From contig CATKXW010000004.1 in NCBI GenBank assembly GCA_949840905.1, forward strand, positions 1 to 64,000: a stretch of DNA of 64,000 nucleotides. Direction: 5' to 3'. The DNA is from an uncultured Eggerthellaceae bacterium. Its GTDB lineage: Bacteria > Actinomycetota > Coriobacteriia > Coriobacteriales > Eggerthellaceae. Below are positions 39,272 to 46,308 of the stretch, one piece after another. The notes under the pieces were generated by a model. The model searched no databases and was not told the DNA's origin. It worked only from the letters and a program-made list of their open reading frames with translations. How positions within the stretch are numbered: position 1 is the first letter of the stretch; each line of letters opens with the position of its first letter. A program made the translations under genes and the position numbers.

Positions 39272-39428
39272 AATGAGCACGAGAAGGGTTGAGCGGGCTT
39301 TTCGCGCCGTTTAGACATTCTGCGCACACGTTCCATTTGAAGTCGTATGGCGATGAGCAGGCTATATGCTGTTCGGTATCGCTCTTTGGAAGTTATGGCA
39401 TTTGGGGAATGGACGTATCTTTCATGAT

Positions 39429-39467
39429 CGTAAACAGGTATACTTTAATGACAGATACCTGTTTACG
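39429..39467 (+). promoter_or_regulatory. palindromic operator of the toxin-antitoxin operon
   Basis: CGTAAACAGGTAT (39429-39441) and its perfect complement ATACCTGTTTACG (39455-39467) flank a 13-nt spacer. A plausible -10 box, TATACT (39439-39444), overlaps the left arm, and the right arm runs into the ribosome binding site of the antitoxin. This is the usual layout for autorepression by an antitoxin or the TA complex. Confidence 0.75.
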
Positions 39468-39480
39468 GAGAAGATTGATC

Positions 39481-39771
39481 ATGGCAACTCGAACTTTTTC
39501 CAGTCGTGCTGAAGAGGGGGCGCTCGCGTTCGCTGACGCATTGGCTCGTCAAGAGTATGGTTTGTCCTATGGGCAGTATTGCGGAACCGTTCTGCTAGAC
39601 ATCATCGAGCAAAGCGGACAGATGCCCAAGCTGATGACCCGAAACGCCGCCGAACAGAAAGAGCGTGCGGCCGCATTTATCAAAGGATTCGCTTCTCGAG
39701 GGAGAAATACGGCAGTAGGAGAGCTTTCCGACGAAGATATACGTGACTTGATCGCGAGTCGCTATGCCTAG
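39481..39771 (+). CDS. type II antitoxin
   Basis: A 96-aa protein from ATG 39481, 9 nt after GGAG. The N-terminal 45 residues (RTFSSRAEEGALAFADALAR, then YGLSYGQYCGTVLLDII) resemble a ribbon-helix-helix antitoxin of the RelB/DinJ kind. The C-terminal half is charged (FIKGFASRGRN, ELSDEDIRDLIASRY) and should wrap the toxin. It overlaps the PIN toxin gene by 8 bp and probably binds the palindrome just upstream. The family assignment is from pattern only. Confidence 0.75.
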   Translation: MATRTFSSRAEEGALAFADALARQEYGLSYGQYCGTVLLDIIEQSGQMPKLMTRNAAEQKERAAAFIKGFASRGRNTAVGELSDEDIRDLIASRYA

Positions 39772-40204
39772 AAGATTGCTCGTCGATACGAATATCCTCT
39801 TAGATGCAGCCATGGCCGAGCGCGATGGCTGGGCTGCGGCCACACTGCTCATGGATGAGTTCGTATATGAAGAAGCTGTAGGCTATGTTTCAGCCCTGTC
39901 GCTGAAGGATGTTTACTATGTGCTCACCAAGTATGCGGATGAATCCGCGGCTCGGGAGTTCGTGCTAGCTGTGATGGACCTTTTTGAGGTGGTCGGAGTG
40001 GATGGGGCGCTCTGCCGGTTGGCCGCGCTCTCGAATGAGCCTGATCTAGAAGACGGTATCATACGTGCTTGTGCGGAGAGCATCCCTGTGGATTTCATCA
40101 TCTCTCGGGACGAGAAAGCGTTCGTGCGTTCCCCTCTTAAACGTCTTACAGCCCAAGATTATCTCGATCTTTTCTGCGACGTTGAAACGGTGGAGCAGTT
40201 GTAA
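39764..40204 (+). CDS. PIN-domain toxin (VapC-like ribonuclease)
   Basis: A 146-aa PIN-domain protein. It starts LLVDTNILLDAA with the first catalytic Asp. A mid-protein acidic cluster (EPDLEDGII) and FIISRDEKAF supply the other conserved acidic residues. PIN toxins cleave RNA using metal ions held by these acids. It starts inside the end of the antitoxin gene, implying translational coupling. It is followed by a very strong palindromic terminator. Confidence 0.82.
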   Translation: MPRRLLVDTNILLDAAMAERDGWAAATLLMDEFVYEEAVGYVSALSLKDVYYVLTKYADESAAREFVLAVMDLFEVVGVDGALCRLAALSNEPDLEDGIIRACAESIPVDFIISRDEKAFVRSPLKRLTAQDYLDLFCDVETVEQL

Positions 40205-40262
40205 GGTCGGGAACTTGTGCGTTCATCGACCTATTATGCGAAGAGCATCCGTCCTCATTCCG

Positions 40263-40322
40263 AAGCACCACCCAAAAAAGGAACCCTCCCGGCCGGGAGG
40301 GTTCCTTTTTTGGGTGGTGCTT
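40263..40322. terminator. 60-nt perfect palindrome, bidirectional terminator
   Basis: The sequence from 40263 to 40322 is fully self-complementary about its centre (CCGG, between 40292 and 40293), with 30-nt arms. Each arm contains CACCCAAAAAAGGAACCCTC. The A6 and T6 blocks give a U tract in either direction. It separates the convergent PIN toxin gene and the minus-strand gene at 40348. Confidence 0.9.
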
Positions 40323-40347
40323 TAGAGCTCGGGGTTAGTTGCCGAGG

Positions 40348-41025
40348 TTAGTTGCGAATGACGAGGGAGACCTTGGCAGCAGCCTTACCCACTTCTTCGA
40401 GAGACTCGGTGTCATAGGCGGTGAAGGTGGCCGTGGCCGGATAGGTGCCGGCGTCGAGGTCCTTTTCGAGGACGATCTCGTCGATGTAGCTATCGGGGGC
40501 AAGACCGCGAGACTGATAGACCACATCGCCCGAATCGTCGAGGGTGATCTCGACGGTCATGTTGTAGCGGTTGCCCGGCACGTTCTCGATGTAGGCCGTG
40601 CCCGGAGAGGTGCCATCAGCGAACTCGACCACCGAAGCGATGGAGATGTTGAACATGCCCTCTTCCACCTGGCGGTTCAATTCGGCTTGGATCTCTTCAG
40701 CGGTCTTGTAGGGAGCTTGGCCCGACTTCGCGCTGTTGTCGAAGAAGCCGCCTTCTGCCGCACCGCTGGCGAAGAACCATATGCCAGCGCCCACTGCTGC
40801 TACGAGCAGGATGATGAGCACGATGATGAGGGGCTTCTTGTTGTTCTTCTTAGGCTGGTGTGGATTGGTGCCAGGCTGTACAGGACGGCCGCCTGCAGAG
40901 GGTTGCGGAGCGCTGTTCGGGGGGTAGCCACCCTGGTTCGGCATGCCGCCCATCGGGACGCCTTGCTGCGGCATCGCGCCGCGCATGCCCTGCGGCTGCT
41001 GTCCGTAAGGATTCGTGTCTGCCAT
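40348..41025 (-). CDS. single-pass membrane protein, paralogue of the 9762 product
   Basis: A 225-aa protein from ATG 41025 (MADTNPYGQQ); the upstream extension to 41067 is unlikely. Order: a Gln/Gly/Pro/Asn-rich cytoplasmic tail (~1-62), a basic KKNNKK stop, one membrane helix (~65-87), then a beta-rich extracytoplasmic domain with EEIQAELNRQVEEGMFNISI and IENVPGNRYNM. The motif order and much of the sequence match the gene at 9762, 30 kb away in the surface island. Here it stands alone between a toxin-antitoxin pair and cydB, bounded by two terminators. Role unknown. Confidence 0.85.
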   Translation of the reverse strand: MADTNPYGQQPQGMRGAMPQQGVPMGGMPNQGGYPPNSAPQPSAGGRPVQPGTNPHQPKKNNKKPLIIVLIILLVAAVGAGIWFFASGAAEGGFFDNSAKSGQAPYKTAEEIQAELNRQVEEGMFNISIASVVEFADGTSPGTAYIENVPGNRYNMTVEITLDDSGDVVYQSRGLAPDSYIDEIVLEKDLDAGTYPATATFTAYDTESLEEVGKAAAKVSLVIRN

Positions 41026-41153
41026 GCGCTGTTTCACTTTCTCGTTCGGCTGACAATGCGTGTTCAATAAGTTTACGAAGAAACTCCGCCTCGCGCAAGG
41101 GTGAATTTAGCCATATGGATGGCTCGTGAACGGGAGAAAGCCTGATAGAAGAC

Positions 41154-41186
41154 AGGGCGACCCCTCCTTTCAGAAGGGGTCGCCCT
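41154..41186 (-). terminator. terminator of cydAB
   Basis: AGGGCGACCCCT (41154-41165) pairs perfectly with AGGGGTCGCCCT (41175-41186) across a 9-nt loop. On the minus strand TGTCTTC follows, a weak U-rich end. It lies 48 bp past the cydB stop. Confidence 0.75.
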
Positions 41187-41234
41187 AGGATGCATCTGAG
41201 CGTTTCGGGCGCGAGCGGTGGTGCTGCGGCGCGC

Positions 41235-42269
41235 TCAGTGTTCGGCGATGTCGGCGTAGTCGACGCGGCCGCGGAACGTGCGATAGATCACCACATGATA
41301 GATGAGCACGAGCGGCAGGCCGATGCACACGATGATGGTCATGCAGGTGAGCGACAGCTCGGAGGCGCCGGCGCTCATGAGGGTGATGTTGCTGCCGATG
41401 CTATCAGGGGAGGCCACCACGAGGTTCGGGAACATCGAGCAGGCTAGAAGCCCCGTCAGACTGAAGGTGCCCACGCTCTGGCTGAGGAAGGCGTACAGGT
41501 CGCTGCAACCCTTCTTCTCGCCGAAGTACATGGCCAGCGCCAAGGCGATGATGAAGAGCACGGCGAACGCCACCGCAGGAATGAACAGCGTGATACCGCT
41601 GTTCGGCAGCACCTGTTGGATGGCCAGAAACGACACGACAGCGAACAGCACCAGTGCGATCACCTGCAGCGGGAAGCGCAGCTTGCGGGCGCGAGCGCGC
41701 ACCTCGGAGTCGAGCGGGGCTTTCAGCGAGAGCCAGCAAGCGCCGGCTGCCAGGAACATGACCAGGCCTAGCAGGCCGCATGAGAGCGTGAAGGGAGTGA
41801 TGAGGCCTAGCAGGGGCACGCCCATGTAGTCACCGTTGGCGTCCATGGGGATGCCGCCCATGATGTTGCCCACGGCCACGCCCAGCAGCAGGGCGGGCAG
41901 CAGCGATCCGACGAAGAAGCAGACGTTCCATACGGCGCGCCACTTCTTATCGGCGGCCCAGAATTCGAAGGACACGGCACGTACGATCAGGCCGAACAAT
42001 ACCAGCATGACAGCCAGGTAGAAGCCGGAGAACGTGGTGGCGTAGGCATCGGGGAACGCCGCGAACAGAGCACCTCCCGCCGTGAGCAGCCACACTTCGT
42101 TGCCGTCCCACACCGGACCGATGGAGCGGCGTACGATGGCCTGCTCGGTCTCGTTCTTGGCGATGAACGGGTAGAGCACGCCTGCGCCCAGGTCGAAGCC
42201 GTCTAAGATGAAATAGCCAGCTATGAGCACGAAGATGAGGAAGAACCACAACACTGCGAGCACCGACAT
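41235..42269 (-). CDS. cydB: cytochrome bd oxidase subunit II
   Basis: A 344-aa membrane subunit of the quinol:O2 oxidoreductase that works at low oxygen. The N-terminal region (YFILDGFDLGAGVLYPF) and the block WDGNEVWLLTAGGALFAAFP are hallmarks of CydB; about eight membrane helices are apparent. Its ATG overlaps the cydA stop by one base, so the pair is translationally coupled. In a gut anaerobe the enzyme would scavenge trace oxygen. No cydCD assembly genes are in view. Confidence 0.95.
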   Translation of the reverse strand: MSVLAVLWFFLIFVLIAGYFILDGFDLGAGVLYPFIAKNETEQAIVRRSIGPVWDGNEVWLLTAGGALFAAFPDAYATTFSGFYLAVMLVLFGLIVRAVSFEFWAADKKWRAVWNVCFFVGSLLPALLLGVAVGNIMGGIPMDANGDYMGVPLLGLITPFTLSCGLLGLVMFLAAGACWLSLKAPLDSEVRARARKLRFPLQVIALVLFAVVSFLAIQQVLPNSGITLFIPAVAFAVLFIIALALAMYFGEKKGCSDLYAFLSQSVGTFSLTGLLACSMFPNLVVASPDSIGSNITLMSAGASELSLTCMTIIVCIGLPLVLIYHVVIYRTFRGRVDYADIAEH

Positions 42270-43957
42270 CAGCGAGCACCCCCTTCCGAGGTAGGCACGT
42301 CACCTTCGGCGACCACCTCTTCGACCACTTCGACCGGTTCAGCGGCACCAGCCTCGACGACAGTGGGCTCGGCAGCACCAGCCTCAGCGGCACTAGCTTT
42401 GACGACGTCAGCCTCGACGACGGTGGGCTCGGCGTTATCAGCCCCAGCAGCACCAGCCTCAGCGGCAGCGGCCTCAGCGGCACCAGCTTTGACGACGACC
42501 GGCTCAGCGGCAGCGGCCATGGCCACCTCAGCTTCGCCTTTCTTGATCGCGCTGGCTTTCGGCGCTGCGGGGCCGTCGTTGATGAACTTCACCACCACGC
42601 GCGCCCAGCCGATCAGCAGCACCAGGTAGATGATGCCGAACAGGGCGAGGGTGATGAGTATCTCAGGGGTGGATACGCTGGCCGACACGCCGTCTTCGGT
42701 GAGCATGGCCACGCCGTCGGGACCGGTGGTGCTCGGGTAGACCACCCACGGCTGGCGACCCACCTCAGCGGTGAACCATCCGGCTTGGATGGCCAAGAAC
42801 GGGAAGATGGGCGATATCAGCAGCAGCTTCTGCAGCCAGCCCATGGAGGCGATGGCTGCCTCGGAGCGCGTGCCGTCGGCGTTCTTCTTGCGCCGCGTGA
42901 ATATGAGGGCGAGGATCACCACGATGAGGATGACGCCGAACAGCGCCACCATGAGGTGATAGCTCTGGAACACTAGGTTCACGGGGAGGTCTTCCACCAC
43001 CATGTCCTGGTACTTCTCGGTCTCGGCGAGGGTGTTCAGGCCGGGCATCTCGGTGTCCCAGGTGCCGGTGGCCAAGAAGCTGGTGCCGCCAGGGATGGCG
43101 AAGGGCGCGAGCGTCTCTTCTGCGTTCTGATCGACCCAGCCGAACAGGTAGAGCGGGGGCACCTCGTCTTCGTACATGCCCTCCATCATGGCGAGCTTGG
43201 TAGGTTGCTCTTCGGTCACCTCCACCGCCGAGGAGTGGGCCGACACCAGCAGCACGCAGGTGGCGATGACGCCCACCACGGCCCCGACGCGCAGCACGCG
43301 GGCCGCCGCCTGCTGGTGGCGATGCTTCACCAGGTACCATGCGCCGATGGCCATGGAGATGAACGCGCCCATGACCAGCAGTGATAGCACCGTATGGAAG
43401 TACCGCGGCAGGGTGGAGGGGTTGAAGGCCGCCGCAAAGAAGTCGGTTATGATGGCCTCGTTGCCGGTGGGCGATAGCATGCCGCCAGCCGGAGTCTGCA
43501 TCCAGGAATTGGCGATGAGTATCCACAGAGCCGACAGGCACGAGCCGAACCATACCAGCCATGCCGCTATCATGTAGAACTTCGGGCTGACCTTGTTCTT
43601 GCCGAACAGCAAGATGCCGAGGAACACCGATTCGAGGAAGAACGCGAACAGCGCTTCGGCCGCGAGGGGCGCGCCGAAGATGTCACCGACGAATCGGGAG
43701 TAGGTCGCCCAGTTGGTGCCGAACGAGAACTCCATGGTGATGCCCGTTGCCACGCCGATAGCGAACGTGGCAGTGAATATCTTCATCCACATGCGCGCGA
43801 TGCCCTCATCGGTGGCATCTTTGCTGCGGTAGGCTTTCGTCACGAAGATGGCCATTATCAGGCCGATCCCGATAGAAAGCGGGACGAAGATGAAGTGGTA
43901 GGCTACCGTGAGCGCGAACTGAACGCGCGCCAGCAGCACCGGATCCAGTGCTTCCAT
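42269..43957 (-). CDS. cydA: cytochrome bd oxidase subunit I with Ala/Glu-rich C-terminal tail
   Basis: A 562-aa quinol-oxidising and haem-binding subunit. Landmarks: RVQFALTVAYHFIFVPLSIG (haem ligand His), the helix with FLESVFLGI, YFHTVLSLLVMGAF (haem b558 ligand His) and the GRQPWVVYPS block. The Q-loop is short. The last ~90 residues form a low-complexity tail of repeated AGAAE, AEPTVVEA and VV-x-AGAAE blocks, absent from ordinary CydA (about 440-520 aa). At DNA level (42330-42520) the tail is made of imperfect ~60-66-bp repeats. Start ATG 43957 follows GGAGGAGAAG. The leader carries a palindrome. Confidence 0.94.
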   Translation of the reverse strand: MEALDPVLLARVQFALTVAYHFIFVPLSIGIGLIMAIFVTKAYRSKDATDEGIARMWMKIFTATFAIGVATGITMEFSFGTNWATYSRFVGDIFGAPLAAEALFAFFLESVFLGILLFGKNKVSPKFYMIAAWLVWFGSCLSALWILIANSWMQTPAGGMLSPTGNEAIITDFFAAAFNPSTLPRYFHTVLSLLVMGAFISMAIGAWYLVKHRHQQAAARVLRVGAVVGVIATCVLLVSAHSSAVEVTEEQPTKLAMMEGMYEDEVPPLYLFGWVDQNAEETLAPFAIPGGTSFLATGTWDTEMPGLNTLAETEKYQDMVVEDLPVNLVFQSYHLMVALFGVILIVVILALIFTRRKKNADGTRSEAAIASMGWLQKLLLISPIFPFLAIQAGWFTAEVGRQPWVVYPSTTGPDGVAMLTEDGVSASVSTPEILITLALFGIIYLVLLIGWARVVVKFINDGPAAPKASAIKKGEAEVAMAAAAEPVVVKAGAAEAAAAEAGAAGADNAEPTVVEADVVKASAAEAGAAEPTVVEAGAAEPVEVVEEVVAEGDVPTSEGGAR

Positions 43958-43974
43958 TTTCTTCTCCTCCTTCG

Positions 43975-44020
43975 TTCCGTCGAGCAGGGGGCGTCGACGG
44001 AATCATCCATCAGCATTATA
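43975..44020 (-). promoter_or_regulatory. cydA promoter region with palindrome
   Basis: On the minus strand a perfect -10 box, TATAAT, lies at 44015-44020. Downstream of it, in the predicted leader, TTCCGTCGA and TCGACGGAA form perfect 9-bp arms (43975-43983 and 43994-44002) around a 10-nt spacer. This could be an operator or an RNA hairpin ahead of the cydA ribosome binding site. It does not match the Rex or FNR consensus. The -35 region is weak. Confidence 0.5.
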
Positions 44021-44159
44021 GAAGCAAACGCGATGGAAGGAGAACTGTGTAGCCAGTTTGTTGAACGGAGCCGATGCCTCTGCGGGTTCGTGGGAGAGGA
44101 AGGGAAAGGAAGAGGAAGGAGAGGCGAGGCGGCGCGGTACGGCACGGCACGGCGCGCCG

Positions 44160-44888
44160 CTACAGCTCGATGCGCTCGAAGAGCTCTTTGCCGACACCGC
44201 AGATGGGGCATACGAAGTCGTCGGGAAGCTCGTCGACGTACTCGATGTGGCCGCATACGGTGCACTGCCAGGCGTAGCGGGGCTTCTCGGCCTCGGCGGC
44301 CGTGGCGGCGTCCACCACGGCGGCTCCTTGCTGGACGAGAGCGGCACATGCAGCGGGCGCAGCGGGCGCGCCCTCTTCGCCGACGAGGAAGCTGGCGGCT
44401 TTCGGTGGGGTCTTTCCGCGGAGCACCCGGCGGTAATAGTCGTAGGTCATGGGCGGCTCGTCGGAGAGCTTGTGCGCCTCTTCCACGGTGCCGATGAACA
44501 GCAGATGCGTGCCCACATCGACGGTCTGCTCCACCTTCACCGAGAAGGTGGCCACGCTCTGTTCGGTGACGCAGGGCAGGGAGCTGGCATCCATTTCGAC
44601 GGCAAGATCGGCGAACTTGTCGAACTCGAGGCTGCTCTTGAACCCGAAGGCACCGATGAGCTCCATGGTGGCGTTTTGGGACAGTACGCTGGCGGTGTAG
44701 CGCCCCGTCGCTTGGATGACGCGGGTGGTGGCGTTGTCTTTGTTCAGCGAGATGGAGAGGGTGACTGGTGCGCTGGCGACCTGCTGCAGCGTATTGATGG
44801 CACAGCCCGCGCGGGTCCCGTCGGGGGTCTGGGAGGCCACCAGGTAGAGGCCGTAGGTGATGGTGTGGATAGCGGCGCGGTCGATCAT
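44160..44888 (-). CDS. flavin reductase-rubredoxin fusion (high-molecular-weight rubredoxin)
   Basis: A 242-aa two-domain protein. Residues ~1-160 are an FMN-binding flavin reductase-like domain ([40 protein letters not shown]). An Ala-rich linker (~170-190) follows, then a C-terminal rubredoxin domain with two Cys pairs, [11 protein letters not shown] and [11 protein letters not shown]. Such proteins pass electrons from NAD(P)H to flavodiiron proteins or rubrerythrins that reduce O2, NO or peroxide in anaerobes. Start ATG 44888 has GAGGAACC upstream. It lies 59 bp after hypD on the same strand and next to cydAB; oxygen defence fits both. Confidence 0.9.
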   Translation of the reverse strand: MIDRAAIHTITYGLYLVASQTPDGTRAGCAINTLQQVASAPVTLSISLNKDNATTRVIQATGRYTASVLSQNATMELIGAFGFKSSLEFDKFADLAVEMDASSLPCVTEQSVATFSVKVEQTVDVGTHLLFIGTVEEAHKLSDEPPMTYDYYRRVLRGKTPPKAASFLVGEEGAPAAPAACAALVQQGAAVVDAATAAEAEKPRYAWQCTVCGHIEYVDELPDDFVCPICGVGKELFERIEL

Positions 44889-44947
44889 GGGAGGTTCCTC
44901 TCGCGAGCAGGAGCGCTCGACTGAAGGCTGGTAGCGGTGGCGGGGTC

Positions 44948-46045
44948 TCAGTAATAGCGGAAGTAGGCGGCGCAGCTCCCCTCGGAGGACACCATGCAGG
45001 GGCCGATAGGGTTCTCGGGCGTACAGACGGTGCGGAAGAGGGGGCATTGGTCAGGGGGCATGATGCCGCGGAGCACGTCCCCGCAGCGGCAACCCTTGTG
45101 CTCCACCGTATTCTCGATGGGCGGGTCGAAGCGCACGAGCGCGTCGAAGTCGGCGAACTCCTTGCGGATGCGATAGCCGGAGCCCTCGATGACGCCCAGA
45201 CCGCGCCAGGCGGTGGGGCAGGTCTCGAACACCTCGTCGATGGCGGCGAGGGCCACCGGGTTGCCCTCCGGCATGACGCCGCGAGCATAGGCTATCTCGA
45301 TATCGGCGCGGCCCTCGTGCAGCTGTCGCATGATCATGGCGACGCCTTGGAGCACGTCCACCGGCTCGAAGCCGGTGATGACGCCTGGGATGCCGTACTT
45401 CTCGGCCAGGAATCGGTAGGGCTCGCTGCCGATGATGGTGCTGACGTGGCCGGGCAGGATGAGCGCGGAGAGCTTCAGCGCCGGGTCGTTGATGATGGCT
45501 TCCAGTGCGCCGGGCATGTTCTTGTGACAGCCGTACACGGTGAAGTTCTTAAGACCAGCCGCTTTCGCGCGCTTGATGGCCATGGCCACCAGCGGGGTGG
45601 TGGTCTCGAAGCCCACGCCGATGAATATCACGGGTCGATCGGGGTTCTCCTCGGCCAGTTTCAGGGCATCGAGGGGGGAATACACGATCTCGACGCGGGT
45701 GCCTGCGGCCTGTTCTCGCAGAAGGCTGGAGGTGGAGCCGGGCACGCGGGTCATGTCGCCGAAGGTGGCGATGATGGCGTTGGGCACGCGGGAGAGGGCT
45801 ATCACCTTGTCGATGTCGTGATTGGAGGTGACGCATACCGGGCAGCCCGGACCCGATGCCAGGCGGATGCCCTCGGGCATGAGGGAGCGGATGCCGTTTC
45901 GGGCGATGGCCACGGTGTGGGTGCCGCACACTTCCATGAGCGTGGCCTCGGCAGGAGCCAGGGCTCGGATGGAATCGACGAGGCCGCGGGCGAGGACGGG
46001 GTCCTTGAGCGCTTTGAGCTCTTCGGTGAAGGCATCCATGACCAT
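44948..46045 (-). CDS. hypD: hydrogenase maturation protein HypD
   Basis: A 365-aa iron-sulfur protein that, with HypC, is the scaffold on which the Fe(CN)2CO unit of [NiFe]-hydrogenase is built. Signatures: [10 protein letters not shown] near residue 38, [10 protein letters not shown] near residue 68, GFETTTP, and C-terminal cysteines in [20 protein letters not shown]. The ATG overlaps the hypC stop by one base. Length is normal. It is probably co-transcribed with hypF and hypC. Confidence 0.96.
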   Translation of the reverse strand: MVMDAFTEELKALKDPVLARGLVDSIRALAPAEATLMEVCGTHTVAIARNGIRSLMPEGIRLASGPGCPVCVTSNHDIDKVIALSRVPNAIIATFGDMTRVPGSTSSLLREQAAGTRVEIVYSPLDALKLAEENPDRPVIFIGVGFETTTPLVAMAIKRAKAAGLKNFTVYGCHKNMPGALEAIINDPALKLSALILPGHVSTIIGSEPYRFLAEKYGIPGVITGFEPVDVLQGVAMIMRQLHEGRADIEIAYARGVMPEGNPVALAAIDEVFETCPTAWRGLGVIEGSGYRIRKEFADFDALVRFDPPIENTVEHKGCRCGDVLRGIMPPDQCPLFRTVCTPENPIGPCMVSSEGSCAAYFRYY

Positions 46046-46284
46046 CAGGCTCCGAGGTCTTCGCCGGCGAGCTCGGGGAATTGCTTGATGAGGTCGATGG
46101 TCTCTTGGGCGTACTGCTCGTCGACCACTTCGATGGCGAACCCAGCATGCACGAGCACATGATCGTTCACCTGGGCTTGGGGCGTAAGGTCGAGGGAGAT
46201 GGTGCGCTTCACGCCGAGGATGTCGACATCGGCGAGGTTATCGCCGTTGAGGTTCGTTATCTTCGCAGGGATGGCGAGGCACAT
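46045..46284 (-). CDS. hypC: hydrogenase maturation chaperone HypC
   Basis: A 79-aa HypC/HybG/HupF-family chaperone. It begins MCLAIPAKI with the essential N-terminal Cys2 that binds iron and contacts HypD and the hydrogenase large subunit. VHAGFAIEVVDEQYAQET is the usual C-terminal block. It lies 24 bp after hypF and overlaps hypD by one base. Confidence 0.96.
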   Translation of the reverse strand: MCLAIPAKITNLNGDNLADVDILGVKRTISLDLTPQAQVNDHVLVHAGFAIEVVDEQYAQETIDLIKQFPELAGEDLGA

Positions 46285-46308
46285 GGTTCGAGCCTTTCGG
46301 TAGCGTCG

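Noticed and set aside
45047-46162. Plus-strand frame opposite hypD and hypC
   Set aside because: Shadow of conserved HypD/HypC coding sequence.
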